NCBI RefSeq assembly: GCF_000304315.1
Contig: NC_018485.1
Coordinates: 2,326,501 to 2,390,500 of the forward strand
DNA length: 64,000 bases
Source of the DNA: Methylocystis sp. SC2
GTDB lineage: Bacteria; Pseudomonadota; Alphaproteobacteria; Rhizobiales; Beijerinckiaceae
Direction of reading: 5' to 3'
Numbering within the stretch: the stretch's first letter is position 1; each line of letters opens with the position of its first letter. The notes beneath the pieces are model-generated. The model made no database searches, was not told the DNA's origin, and saw only the letters and a list, made by a program, of their open reading frames with translations. Below are positions 1-8,863 of the stretch, piece after piece. A program made the translations under genes and the position numbers.

Positions 1-720
1 GACGACGCGCTTCTTGCCGGCGATCGCGCGAGACTCGCCCAGGTGCGTCAGGCGCGCGCCGAAAACGCCGCGCGCTATTTCGCCGCGCATGCCGAGGAGT
101 GGGACCGCATTCGCGCGCTGCACGTCCCCGAGGAGAGCGTCGAGGAGGCGATGCGCGAGGTCGTGGGCGAGAGACCGGTGCGCAATCTGCTCGATCTCGG
201 GGCCGGCGCCGGACGGATGCTGGAGCTTTTCGCGCCCCAGGCGGAGCGCGCCGTCGGCGTCGATCTTTCCTCCGCCATGCTCGGCGTCGCGCGCGGCCGT
301 CTCGAAGAGACCGGCTTCGATAATGTGCAGCTGCGCCAGGGCGACATCTACGCGCTGCCGATCGAGCGCAACTCCATCGACCTCGCGATCATGCATCAGG
401 TTCTGCACTTTCTGGACGATCCGGGCCGCGCCCTGCGCGAGGCGGCGCGGGTGCTCGCGCCCGGCGGCCGGCTGCTCGTCGTCGACTTCGCGCCGCATCA
501 GGAAGAGACGCTGCGCGACACGCACGCGCATCGCCGCCTCGGCTTTTCCGACGCTGAAATCACGGGACTGCTCGCGCAGGCGGGCCTCGACATTGTTCAG
601 CGCCGGCAACTGGCGCCCGACCCTAGCGAAGGCGCAAAGCTCACCGTCTCCTTGTGGCTGGCGCGCGATCCGCGCGTCATCGCCGATCCCATTCCCACAG
701 CATCTTATGAGACAGCCTGA
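1..720 (+). CDS. ArsR-type regulator fused to SAM-dependent methyltransferase (3' part)
   Basis: The frame is open from the first base, so the 5' end lies outside the window; the GTG at 43 is probably internal. The visible 239 residues contain a class I methyltransferase domain with motif I LDLGAGAGRM near residue 63, a DLAIMHQVLHFLDDP segment and a LAPGGRLLVVDF strand. The opening stretch (RLAQVRQARAENAARYF) is the linker that follows an N-terminal ArsR winged helix in the two-domain family. The TGA stop overlaps the metF ATG (TGATG), so the genes are translationally coupled. In this order such a protein commonly precedes metF-metH and is thought to sense S-adenosyl compounds; that role is inference, because the DNA-binding half is not visible. 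Confidence 0.85.
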   Translation, partial: DDALLAGDRARLAQVRQARAENAARYFAAHAEEWDRIRALHVPEESVEEAMREVVGERPVRNLLDLGAGAGRMLELFAPQAERAVGVDLSSAMLGVARGRLEETGFDNVQLRQGDIYALPIERNSIDLAIMHQVLHFLDDPGRALREAARVLAPGGRLLVVDFAPHQEETLRDTHAHRRLGFSDAEITGLLAQAGLDIVQRRQLAPDPSEGAKLTVSLWLARDPRVIADPIPTASYETA

Positions 721-1619
721 TGTTTAACGCTCTTCATCCCACGGCGTCGCCCAACCAATTTGCGATCTCCTATGAATTCTTTCCGCCCAAGACGCCGGAG
801 ATGGAGACGCAACTCTGGCAGACGATCAATCGGCTGGCGGCGCTCAAACCGCATTTCGTCTCCGTCACCTATGGCGCCGGCGGCACCACCCGCGAGCGCA
901 CCCATTCGATCGTCGCGCGCATCGTGCGCGAGACCGAAATGAAGCCCGCCGCGCATCTCACCTGCGTCTCCGCCGCGCGCGAAGACGTCGACGCGATCCT
1001 GCGCGACTATTGGGACGCCGGCGTTCGCCATATCGTGGCGCTGCGCGGCGATCCGCCGACAGGCGTCGGCTCGCATTTTGAGGCGCATCCGAGAGGCTAC
1101 GCCAATTCGACCGATCTCGTGCGCGGCATTCGCCGCATCGGCGATTTTGAGATTTCCGTGTCGACCTATCCCGAAGGCCATCCGGAAAGCGCCTCGATCG
1201 AACAGGATCTCGACGCGCTTCAGGCGAAGGTGGACGCGGGCGCGACGCGCGCCATCACGCAGTTCTTCTTCGACAATGACGTCTACTTCAAATTTCTCGA
1301 CAAGGCGCGCGGGCGCGGAATAACGATTCCAATCGTTCCCGGCATCATGCCGATCCGCAATTTCAAACAGGTCGCGGGTTTTGCGCAAAAGGCCGGAGCG
1401 AGCGTGCCGCGCTGGCTCGCCGAGCGCTTCGACGGACTGGACGAGGACCCGGAGACGCGCGCGCTTATCGCCGCCACGACGGCCGTCGAGCAGGTGATGA
1501 GCCTGGCGCGCGCCGGCGTCAATGAATTCCACTTCTACACCAATAATCGCGCCGACCTGGTCTTCGCCATTTGCCATTTGCTTGGCGTGCGTCCCGTTCG
1601 TGAAAGGGCCATCGCATGA
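720..1619 (+). CDS. metF: 5,10-methylenetetrahydrofolate reductase
   Basis: The 299-residue protein is a full-length MetF, an FAD-dependent TIM barrel that reduces 5,10-methylene-THF to 5-methyl-THF, the methyl donor for MetH next door. Family hallmarks are the N-terminal [48 protein letters not shown], and [18 protein letters not shown] with IPGIMPI-type loop [10 protein letters not shown]. The start is fixed by the overlap with the previous stop. The end overlaps metH by four bases (ATGA). Neighbouring genes on both sides belong to the same methionine/folate operon. Confidence 0.97.
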   Translation: MFNALHPTASPNQFAISYEFFPPKTPEMETQLWQTINRLAALKPHFVSVTYGAGGTTRERTHSIVARIVRETEMKPAAHLTCVSAAREDVDAILRDYWDAGVRHIVALRGDPPTGVGSHFEAHPRGYANSTDLVRGIRRIGDFEISVSTYPEGHPESASIEQDLDALQAKVDAGATRAITQFFFDNDVYFKFLDKARGRGITIPIVPGIMPIRNFKQVAGFAQKAGASVPRWLAERFDGLDEDPETRALIAATTAVEQVMSLARAGVNEFHFYTNNRADLVFAICHLLGVRPVRERAIA

Positions 1620-4600
1620 TTTTCGACAAAGCTTACGGCCCAAAAATTCTCCAGACTTTGGAAGAGGCCGCGTCGCGCCGCATTCTCATTCTCGACGGCG
1701 CCATGGGCACGATGATCCAGCGCCACAAATTCGAGGAAGCGGATTTCCGCGGCGCGCGCTTCGCGGATCACGCCAAGGACCTGCGCGGCAACAACGACCT
1801 GCTGACGCTGACGCAGCCGGACGCGATCAAGGCGATCCATGTCGCCTATCTCGACGCCGGCGCCGACATCATCGAGACCAACACGTTTTCGTCGACGACC
1901 ATCGCTCAGGCCGATTACGGGCTGGAACATCTCGCTTTCGAGCTCAATTGCGCGGGCGCGCGGCTGGCGCGCGCAGCCGCCGACGAAGTCGCGGCGAAGA
2001 CCGGCGTGCGCCGTTTCGTCGCCGGTTCGCTTGGCCCGACCAATCGCACCGCGTCGATCTCGCCCGACGTGTCGAACCCAGGCTTTCGCGCCGTCACCTT
2101 CGACGAATTGCGCGCCGCCTATAAGGAAGCGGCGCTCGGCCTCATCGAAGGCGGCGCCGACATTCTGCTCGTCGAAACCGTCTTCGACACGCTGAACGCC
2201 AAGGCGGCGCTCTATGCGCTCGAAGACGCGTTCGACGAGGTTGGAACGCGTTTTCCGATCATGATTTCAGGCACGATCACCGATCTTTCGGGTAGAACGC
2301 TCTCCGGCCAGACGGCGGTCGCCTTCTGGAATTCGCTCGCCCACGCCAAGCCGTTTTCGATCGGCTTCAACTGCGCGCTCGGGGCCCGCGAGATGCGTCA
2401 GCACATCGCCGAGATCGGCCGCGTCGCCGACACGCGCGTCTGCGCCTTCCCCAACGCCGGCCTCCCCAATGAATTCGGGCTCTATGACGAAAGCCCCGAA
2501 TATATGGCGGAGCTCGTCGGCGAATTCGCGACCGCCGGTCTCGTCAATGTGCTTGGCGGCTGCTGCGGCACGACGCCGGACCATATCGCGGCGATCGCCG
2601 GCGCGGTGAAAGGCGTCGCGCCGCGCGCGATTCCGACGATCGAGCCGATGCTGCGGCTTTCCGGATTGGAGCCCTTCGCGCTGACCAAGGACATTCCCTT
2701 CGTCAATGTCGGCGAGCGCACCAATGTCACGGGGTCGGCGAAGTTTCGCAAGCTCATCACCAATGGCGACTATGCCGCGGCGCTGGACGTCGCGCGCGAT
2801 CAGGTGGCGAACGGCGCGCAGGTCATCGACGTCAATATGGACGAAGGCCTGCTCGATTCCGAACGCGCCATGGTGGAATTCCTCAACCTCGTCGCCGCCG
2901 AGCCCGACATCGCCCGCGTGCCGGTGATGGTCGACTCCTCCAAATTCGCCGTGATTGAAGCCGGCCTGAAATGTCTGCAGGGCAAGGGGATCGTCAATTC
3001 GATTTCGATGAAGGAGGGCGAAGAGAAATTCATCGCCGACGCGCAAAGGGTGCGCCGTTATGGCGCCGCCGTCGTCGTGATGGCCTTCGATGAACAGGGC
3101 CAGGCCGACACGCTCAAGCGCAAGACCGAGATATGTACGCGGGCCTATAAAATCCTGACCGAGATCGTCGGTTTTCCGCCCCAGGACATCATCTTCGATC
3201 CTAATATTTTTGCGGTCGCGACCGGCATCGAGGAGCATGAAAACTACGGCGTCGATTTCATCGAAGCCGCGCGGGTCATCAAGCGCGATCTGCCGCATGC
3301 GCATGTGTCTGGAGGCGTGTCGAACCTGTCCTTCTCGTTCCGCGGCAACGAACCCGTGCGCGAAGCGATGCATTCGGTGTTCCTCTATCACGCCATTCAG
3401 GCGGGGATGGACATGGGCATCGTCAACGCCGGTCAGCTTGCGGTCTATGGCGAGATTGATCCCGAGCTGCGCGAATTATGCGAAGACGTGGTCTTGAACC
3501 GCCGCAAGGAGTCCACCGAGCGCCTCGTCGAACTCGCCGAGAAATTCAAGGGCGCGGCTGGCAAAACTCAGGAAAAGGACGCCGCCTGGCGCGACAACAC
3601 CGTCGAGAAGCGTCTCGAATATGCGCTGGTCAACGGCGTCACCGATTACGTCGAAACGGATGTGGAGGAAGCGCGTCAGCGCTCCACGCGCCCGCTCGAC
3701 GTGATCGAAGGCCCGCTGATGACGGGCATGAATGTCGTCGGCGATCTCTTTGGCGCGGGCAAGATGTTCCTGCCTCAGGTGGTCAAATCGGCGCGCGTGA
3801 TGAAACAGGCGGTGGCCTATCTCATGCCCTTCATGGAGGCCGACAAGAGCGAACGCTCCACCGCCGGCAAAATCCTGCTGGCGACGGTGAAGGGCGACGT
3901 TCACGACATCGGCAAGAATATCGTCGGCGTCGTGCTCGGCTGCAACAATTTCGAGGTGATCGACCTTGGCGTCATGACGCCCTGCGCGAAGATTCTCGAA
4001 GTCGCCAAGAAGGAAAAGGTCGATCTCATCGGTCTTTCCGGGCTCATCACGCCCTCGCTCGATGAGATGTGCTTCGTCGCCTCCGAACTCGAGCGGGAAG
4101 GTCTCGAAACGCCGCTGCTTATCGGCGGCGCGACGACGAGCCGCGTGCATACGGCGGTGAAGATCAGTCCCAATTATCGTCGCGGCCAGGCCGTCTATGT
4201 CACCGACGCCAGCCGCGCCGTTGGCGTCGCGCAGGCGCTCGTCTCCGAAAAGACCCGCCCTGACTATGTCGCTCAGACGCGCGCCGAATATGAGCGCCTC
4301 GCGGAGGCGCACGCCCGCGCGCAGGCCGACAAGCTGCGGACGCCGCTCGCGCAGGCGCGCGCCAACGCTTATAAGATCGACTGGGCGGCCTATGAGCCGC
4401 CGAAGCCTTCTTTCAGCGGCGCGCGGGCCTTTGCGAGCTATGACGTCGGCGAGCTTGTTCCCTACATCGACTGGACGCCGTTCTTCCAGACCTGGGAATT
4501 CAAGGGCCGCTATCCGTCGCTGCTCGACGATCCCGAGCGCGGCGAGGCGGCGCGCACGCTGTACGACGACGCCCGCGCCATGCTGAAGCGGATTGTCGAA

Positions 4601-5338
4601 GAGCGCTGGTTCACGCCGAAAGCCGTCATCGGCTTCTGGCCGGCGAATTCCATCGGCGACGACATCGCGCTCTACAACGGCGAGTCGCGCAATGAAAAGA
4701 TCGCGACGCTGCACACCCTGCGCCAGCAATTGCAAAAGCGCGACGGCAAGGCCAATCTCGCGCTCGCCGATTTCATCGCACCCAAGGAAAGCGGCAAGGC
4801 GGACTATATCGGCGCCTTCGTCGTCACCGCCGGCGCGGAAGAAGAAAAGATCGCGGCGCGCTACGCCCGCGCCAATGACGACTATGGCTCGATCATGGTC
4901 AAGGCGCTCGCCGACCGCATCGCCGAAGCTTTCGCCGAACGCATGCATGAGCGCGTGCGCAGGGAATTTTGGGGCTATGCGCATGAAGAGAATTTCGCGC
5001 CCGAAGCGCTGCACGCCGAGCCTTACGCCGGCATTCGTCCGGCGCCCGGCTATCCGGCGCAGCCGGATCACACCGAAAAGGCGACGATCTTCGATCTGCT
5101 CAATGTCGAAAAGCGCACCGGCGTGAAGTTGACCGAAAGTTTCGCCATGACGCCGGCCGCTTCCGTCAGCGGACTCTATTTTGCGCATCCGAGCGCGCAT
5201 TATTTCGGCGTCGCCAAGATCGAGCGCGATCAGATCGAGGATTACGCCCGCCGCAAGGGCATGGAGGCGCGCGAGGTCGAACGCTGGCTCGCGCCGATCT
5301 TGAACTACGCGCCCGTCGCCGCGGAAGCGGCGGAGTGA
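1616..5338 (+). CDS. metH: Cobalamin-dependent methionine synthase
   Basis: This 1240-residue protein has the full MetH domain order. An N-terminal homocysteine-binding barrel starts at [12 protein letters not shown] and carries zinc cysteines in GFNCALG and GGCCGTT (around residues 313-318). A pterin-binding domain follows ([14 protein letters not shown]). The B12 cap and Rossmann domain has the cobalamin motif DVHDIGKNI near residue 761. The C-terminal AdoMet reactivation domain includes [15 protein letters not shown]. It transfers methyl from 5-methyl-THF to homocysteine. The ATGA overlap couples it to metF. Length is normal, and no internal break is seen. Confidence 0.98.
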   Translation: MIFDKAYGPKILQTLEEAASRRILILDGAMGTMIQRHKFEEADFRGARFADHAKDLRGNNDLLTLTQPDAIKAIHVAYLDAGADIIETNTFSSTTIAQADYGLEHLAFELNCAGARLARAAADEVAAKTGVRRFVAGSLGPTNRTASISPDVSNPGFRAVTFDELRAAYKEAALGLIEGGADILLVETVFDTLNAKAALYALEDAFDEVGTRFPIMISGTITDLSGRTLSGQTAVAFWNSLAHAKPFSIGFNCALGAREMRQHIAEIGRVADTRVCAFPNAGLPNEFGLYDESPEYMAELVGEFATAGLVNVLGGCCGTTPDHIAAIAGAVKGVAPRAIPTIEPMLRLSGLEPFALTKDIPFVNVGERTNVTGSAKFRKLITNGDYAAALDVARDQVANGAQVIDVNMDEGLLDSERAMVEFLNLVAAEPDIARVPVMVDSSKFAVIEAGLKCLQGKGIVNSISMKEGEEKFIADAQRVRRYGAAVVVMAFDEQGQADTLKRKTEICTRAYKILTEIVGFPPQDIIFDPNIFAVATGIEEHENYGVDFIEAARVIKRDLPHAHVSGGVSNLSFSFRGNEPVREAMHSVFLYHAIQAGMDMGIVNAGQLAVYGEIDPELRELCEDVVLNRRKESTERLVELAEKFKGAAGKTQEKDAAWRDNTVEKRLEYALVNGVTDYVETDVEEARQRSTRPLDVIEGPLMTGMNVVGDLFGAGKMFLPQVVKSARVMKQAVAYLMPFMEADKSERSTAGKILLATVKGDVHDIGKNIVGVVLGCNNFEVIDLGVMTPCAKILEVAKKEKVDLIGLSGLITPSLDEMCFVASELEREGLETPLLIGGATTSRVHTAVKISPNYRRGQAVYVTDASRAVGVAQALVSEKTRPDYVAQTRAEYERLAEAHARAQADKLRTPLAQARANAYKIDWAAYEPPKPSFSGARAFASYDVGELVPYIDWTPFFQTWEFKGRYPSLLDDPERGEAARTLYDDARAMLKRIVEERWFTPKAVIGFWPANSIGDDIALYNGESRNEKIATLHTLRQQLQKRDGKANLALADFIAPKESGKADYIGAFVVTAGAEEEKIAARYARANDDYGSIMVKALADRIAEAFAERMHERVRREFWGYAHEENFAPEALHAEPYAGIRPAPGYPAQPDHTEKATIFDLLNVEKRTGVKLTESFAMTPAASVSGLYFAHPSAHYFGVAKIERDQIEDYARRKGMEAREVERWLAPILNYAPVAAEAAE

Positions 5339-5363
5339 TATCGAATCGATCGGCTTGTCATAT

Positions 5364-5377
5364 GTGGACGGCCCCGC
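5364..5377 (+). repeat. Inverted repeat of the IS, left copy
   Basis: This 14-bp sequence is exactly complementary to 6723-6736. The match stops at the 15th base outward and at the next base inward. It lies 26 bases beyond the metH stop codon. Confidence 0.7.
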
Positions 5378-5394
5378 TTGGCAAGCGGTTTTTT
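5374..5394 (+). terminator. Intrinsic terminator after the metFH operon, at the IS end
   Basis: CCGCTT (5374-5379) and AAGCGG (5383-5388) form a perfect 6-bp stem with a 3-base loop, followed by six T (5389-5394). It is correctly oriented to stop transcription leaving metH, 36 bases past its stop codon. Its first four bases overlap the inner edge of the insertion sequence's inverted repeat, so it appears to belong to the element and to shield it from outside transcription. Confidence 0.7.
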
Positions 5395-5616
5395 GTCGGC
5401 GCGGTGAACCTGGTGGCGGGTTTCGGTCATATGTCCGGCCTTTTGGCGCGGCGCGTATGTCCGCTGGCCCTGATGAAGTTCGACTGCGAAGGCTCCTGAT
5501 CATTCCCGCGAGCTTTGTGCACGTGACACGTAGCGGAGTGTCCTTCGTCGTCGTTTCCGACCCTGTCGTTCATCACGTCGATGTTTCGCCCTCGCCAAAC
5601 TGGATGGTTCGAACGG
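5378..5616 (-). ncRNA. Candidate bridge/seek RNA region of the IS (3' noncoding)
   Basis: This stretch between the transposase stop codon and the inverted repeat has no convincing gene. In IS1111-type elements the structured guide RNA that pairs with donor and target DNA is encoded here. The assignment is by position only: the RNA fold and its guide loops were not demonstrated. A plus-strand frame through it (5355-5651) codes no recognisable protein. Confidence 0.35.
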
Positions 5617-6660
5617 TTACGCCATCGAGGGCTTCCCTGCGCGCGCCATGATCTGGGTTCGGAAGGCCTCGCCGGTCGTCATCATGGCCCAGATGATCCG
5701 CGCCAGCTTGTTGGCGAGCGCGAGGCTCACGAGCCGCGCCGGCTTCCTGGCCAGGAGGGCGACGAGCCAATCGCGCAGAACGCCGTTGCGTTTGCCGGCC
5801 ACGCGCAACAGCGAGGTCGCGCCGAGCGTCAGCAGCTTGCGCAGATAGCGGTTGCCCTGCTTGGTGATGGCGCCGAGCTTTTCCTTGCCGCCGCTGGAGT
5901 TTTGCCTGGGCGTGAGGCCGAGCCAGGCGGCAAAGTCGCGCGCGGATTTGAAGACGCTGGGGTCCGGGACGCTGGCGACGATCGCCGTGGCGACGATCTT
6001 GCCGACGCCGGGGACGCCGGCGAGCAATTTGCTGATCTCGCTTTGCGCATGGACGTTGGCGATCTCTTTATCGAGCGCGACGATCGCGGCGCTGATCGCC
6101 TCCAGCTGCTGGACGAAAATCTTTACGGTCGCCTTGGCGATTTCTGGAAGCGTCGCGTCATTCTTGGCTTTTTCCAGCAGTTCGCCCGCATGGCCGACGC
6201 CCTTGGCGGCGACGACGCCAAACTCCGCGAGATGTCCGCGCAGCGCATTGACGCTCATGGTGCGCTGCTTGACCAGAAGCTCGCGCGTCTTGTGCAGCAT
6301 CAAGCTCGCCTGGTTCTCGGCGCTTTTGATCGGCACGAAGCGCATGTCTGGCCGCGACACGGCCTCGCACACCGCCGCGGCGTCGACCGCGTCGTTCTTG
6401 CCGCGCTTGACATAGGGCTTGACGTAAATCGGCGGGATCAGGCGCACGTCATGGCCCATGGCGCGCAGTTCGCGTCCCCAATAATGCGCCGAGCCGCAGG
6501 CTTCCATGCCGATCAGGCAGGGCCCCGCCTCGGCGAAAAAAGCAAGAAAACCATCCCGCCGCAGCTTGCGCGTGACGGCCCGCCCATCCTCGCTCACCAG
6601 CGCGTGAACTTGAAAATACCGCTTGCCCAAATCAATCCCGATTCTGATAAACTTCTTCAT
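5617..6660 (-). CDS. IS110 family transposase
   Basis: The 347-residue protein has the two-domain build of IS110 transposases. The N-terminal DEDD RuvC-like domain shows GIDLGKRYFQVH, GMEACGSAHYWGREL and KNDAVDAAAVCEA. The C-terminal Transposase_20 domain shows LLAGVPGVGKIVATAIVASV and AAWLGLTPRQNSSGGK with its conserved serine. The frame is open 43 codons further upstream, but the ATG at 6660 is preceded by a GGGAGG-type ribosome site and begins with the family's MKKFIRIGIDLGK, so it was chosen. No frameshift or internal stop is present, so the element may still be active. Confidence 0.92.
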   Translation of the reverse strand: MKKFIRIGIDLGKRYFQVHALVSEDGRAVTRKLRRDGFLAFFAEAGPCLIGMEACGSAHYWGRELRAMGHDVRLIPPIYVKPYVKRGKNDAVDAAAVCEAVSRPDMRFVPIKSAENQASLMLHKTRELLVKQRTMSVNALRGHLAEFGVVAAKGVGHAGELLEKAKNDATLPEIAKATVKIFVQQLEAISAAIVALDKEIANVHAQSEISKLLAGVPGVGKIVATAIVASVPDPSVFKSARDFAAWLGLTPRQNSSGGKEKLGAITKQGNRYLRKLLTLGATSLLRVAGKRNGVLRDWLVALLARKPARLVSLALANKLARIIWAMMTTGEAFRTQIMARAGKPSMA

Positions 6661-6722
6661 GGACGGCCTCCCTCTCTGTGGCGCTCCGGCGACCACGTCT
6701 TGGCACTTTAGATGCCGTTGAG

Positions 6723-6736
6723 GCGGGGCCGTCCAC
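6723..6736 (-). repeat. Inverted repeat of the IS, right copy
   Basis: This is the exact complement of 5364-5377, located 63 bases upstream of the transposase start and immediately before a REP-like palindrome at 6743-6774. Confidence 0.7.
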
Positions 6737-6870
6737 CCCATCATTCCCGGCGGACCGGAGGTCCGACCGGGAATCCAGAGCCAGTTCAAGAATGCTGGTC
6801 TTGCTCTCGATTCCCGATCGCGCGCGCTGCGCGTCGGGAATGACAGCGGCGTTGATCAACGGATTTGGTC
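6737..6870. repeat. Two REP-like palindromes beside the IS
   Basis: Bases 6743-6774 form an interrupted palindrome (ATTCCCGG.GGACC / GGTCC..CCGGGAAT). Bases 6811-6841 form a second (ATTCCCGA.CGCGC / GCGCG.CGGGAAT). Both share the ATTCCCG outer arm. They fill the space between the IS and the DUF1810 gene and resemble extragenic palindromes common in Hyphomicrobiales. Confidence 0.6.
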
Positions 6871-7332
6871 ATGCCGGAGGCGTCGGGCGATCCTTACGAT
6901 CTTAATCGCTTCGTTGAAGCGCAGGACTTGATCTATGCGCGAGCTGCGGCGGAACTCGCCGCCGGATGCAAGCGCAGTCATTGGATGTGGTTCGTCTTTC
7001 CGCAGATCGAAGGTCTCGGAAAGAGCGAGACAGCGCAGCGCTACGCCATCCGCTCGCTCGATGAAGCGCGCGCCTATCTCGATCATCCATTATTGGGCGT
7101 GCGGCTCAAGGAATGCATCGGCCTCGTCAATGAAGTCGAAGGCCGTAGCGCGCATGAGATTTTCGGTTCGCCCGATGATTTGAAGTTTCATTCGTCGATG
7201 ACTCTGTTCGCGGCCGCCGCGCCGCAAGAGCCGCTCTTCGCTGACGCTTTGCGAAAATATTTCGATGGCCGGCGCGATCCCTTGACACTCGCAGCATTAA
7301 GCGGTTCGGGTGAGAACCTGTTGAACAGGTGA
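6871..7332 (+). CDS. DUF1810 family protein
   Basis: The 153-residue protein matches the DUF1810 family (calpastatin-like fold, function unknown). Typical features are DLNRFVEAQ at the start, SHWMWFVFPQIEGLGKSE, AQRYAIRSLDEARAYL, HPLLGVRL and FGSPDDLKFHSSMTLFA. The ATG at 6871 was preferred over the TTG at 6865 because it gives the usual N terminus. Its stop overlaps the GTG of the multicopper oxidase by four bases, so the two are probably co-translated, although no functional link is known. Confidence 0.88.
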   Translation: MPEASGDPYDLNRFVEAQDLIYARAAAELAAGCKRSHWMWFVFPQIEGLGKSETAQRYAIRSLDEARAYLDHPLLGVRLKECIGLVNEVEGRSAHEIFGSPDDLKFHSSMTLFAAAAPQEPLFADALRKYFDGRRDPLTLAALSGSGENLLNR

Positions 7333-8765
7333 CCGTCATGCTGTCACGTCGATCCGCCCTGCTCGGCGCCTTTTCCTCCTGCGTCGCCTTGCCTCATCGC
7401 TTGCGGGCGCAGCCGACTTCGGTCGGCCTGGGGGAAAAAACTGAAGCAGTTACAATCCTGCGCGTCGAGCGGCGCAACATTGAAGTGAACGGAAAAGCGG
7501 CGTCGACGCTCGGCATTCGTCAGCCCGACGGCGCGTCGGGCCTCGTGACGGAAGTGGGGCGGCGGTTCCGGGTTCGCGTCGACAATGGACTCGATACGCC
7601 GACTCTCATCCACTGGCATGGCATGGCGCCGCCTTGGCGCCAGGATGGCGTTCCGGGCGTTTCCGGGCCTCCGATCTCTCCCGGCGCCAGCGCCGAATAC
7701 GACTTCCCGCTGCGCTTCGGGGGCACGTTCTGGATGCATTCGCACGAAGGTCTCCAAGAACAATCGCTCCTCGCAGCGCCGCTCATCATTCGCGACGAGC
7801 GCAACCCGCCGGGCCAGCAGGAAGCGACGATCATGCTGGCGGATTTCAGCTTCACGCCCGCCGCGCAAATTTACGCGGAGCTGCGGAACAAGCGCGCCAT
7901 GCCTGGCCTTCAGTCCGAAATGCCGGAAATGGCGAACGCAGGGGAAGTTCTAAGGCCGGACCTGAACGACGTTACGTATGACGCATATCTCGCCAACGAT
8001 CGTACGCTCGCGGACCCCGAAACAATCCGCGTGGAGCCAGGCGAACTGATTTTGCTGCGCATCATCAACAGTTCGTGCATGAGCGCATATCACGTCGATC
8101 TCGGCGCGCTGAGCGGCGATCTTATCGCCGTTGACGGATTCAGCGTGCGCCCAATCACGGGACGGCGCTTTCCGATCGCGGTCGCTCAGCGCCTCGATAT
8201 CCTCGTCAATGTTCCGCGCGGTCCTGCCGCCTTTCCCGTGCTCGCGATTTTGGAAGGCGAGCGTCGACAGACCGGCGCGATCCTTGTTGCAGGGCGCGCT
8301 CCGGTAACCCGCATTCCGGAATTAGCGCCGACGCCATCGCCTGCGCTCACCCTCGACCTGGAAAGTCGGCTGCGCGCCACGAGGCCGCTCGCCAATCGCA
8401 AGCCGGACCGCATTCATCACATCGATCTGACCGGCGACATGACCGGATATCACTGGTCGATCAACGGCGTCGCCTGGAACAAGGACGTGCCGCCCCTGCC
8501 TGTTGCAGAGGGGGAGCGCGTCGAACTGGTGCTCAAGAACAGGACGCTCATGCCTCACCCGATGCATCTTCACGGGCACCAGTTCCAAGTGGTGGAGATC
8601 GACGGCGAGCGGTTTCCCGGCGCGGTGCGCGACACTGTGCTGGTGACGCCCCGGAAGCGCGTCGTCATCGCTTTCGACGCGAATAATCCCGGTTGGTGGG
8701 CGTTTCACTGTCATCTCCTTTACCACCAGGCGGCAGGCATGTTCGCCACGGTGCGCTATATATGA
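7329..8765 (+). CDS. Tat-exported multicopper oxidase
   Basis: The protein of up to 478 residues oxidises a substrate at a type 1 copper and reduces oxygen at a trinuclear centre. It starts with a twin-arginine signal (SRRSALLGAF) and should act in the periplasm. All four copper motifs are present: HWHG, HSH in WMHSHEG, HPMHLHGHQF, and the C-terminal HCHLLYHQAAGM with the type 1 methionine. It has the three-cupredoxin length of CopA/CueO/FtsP-like proteins. The GTG at 7329 overlaps the previous stop; an ATG at 7338 is an alternative. Substrate is unknown: copper detoxification or a phenolic/metal oxidase role are both possible. Confidence 0.9.
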   Translation: MTVMLSRRSALLGAFSSCVALPHRLRAQPTSVGLGEKTEAVTILRVERRNIEVNGKAASTLGIRQPDGASGLVTEVGRRFRVRVDNGLDTPTLIHWHGMAPPWRQDGVPGVSGPPISPGASAEYDFPLRFGGTFWMHSHEGLQEQSLLAAPLIIRDERNPPGQQEATIMLADFSFTPAAQIYAELRNKRAMPGLQSEMPEMANAGEVLRPDLNDVTYDAYLANDRTLADPETIRVEPGELILLRIINSSCMSAYHVDLGALSGDLIAVDGFSVRPITGRRFPIAVAQRLDILVNVPRGPAAFPVLAILEGERRQTGAILVAGRAPVTRIPELAPTPSPALTLDLESRLRATRPLANRKPDRIHHIDLTGDMTGYHWSINGVAWNKDVPPLPVAEGERVELVLKNRTLMPHPMHLHGHQFQVVEIDGERFPGAVRDTVLVTPRKRVVIAFDANNPGWWAFHCHLLYHQAAGMFATVRYI

Positions 8766-8863
8766 CGCCGCCGATCCGAGCTAATCGCATCCGCGACGCT
8801 CGGCGCATGAATGACCCTCGCAAACTATGGATTCGCGACCCGGCGTGATCCCCCGCCGCCGCT

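Larger units (their letters stand above)
5364..6736 (-). mobile_element. IS110-family (IS1111-type) insertion sequence
   Basis: A DEDD transposase gene on the minus strand lies between perfect 14-bp inverted repeats, GTGGACGGCCCCGC at 5364-5377 and its complement at 6723-6736. Inverted repeats are a trait of the IS1111 subgroup, where they are subterminal, so the true ends probably lie a few bases outside. The element is about 1.37 kb, a usual size. About 240 noncoding bases follow the transposase gene (5378-5616) and about 60 precede it. That is the IS1111 arrangement, in which the guide (bridge/seek) RNA is made from the 3' noncoding part. The outer flank at 6743-6841 holds two palindromes, common targets of this family. 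Confidence 0.75.

Noticed and set aside
43..720. GTG at 43 as a true start of the first gene
   Set aside because: Family-like linker sequence continues upstream in frame to base 1, so the gene begins outside the window.
3476..5503. 675-codon minus-strand frame opposite metH
   Set aside because: It is the Arg/Asp/Leu-rich complement of metH codons in a GC-rich genome, with no domain or ribosome site.
5355..5651. 98-codon plus-strand frame in the IS noncoding part
   Set aside because: No recognisable protein, overlaps a terminator and the transposase 3' end; more likely noncoding RNA region.
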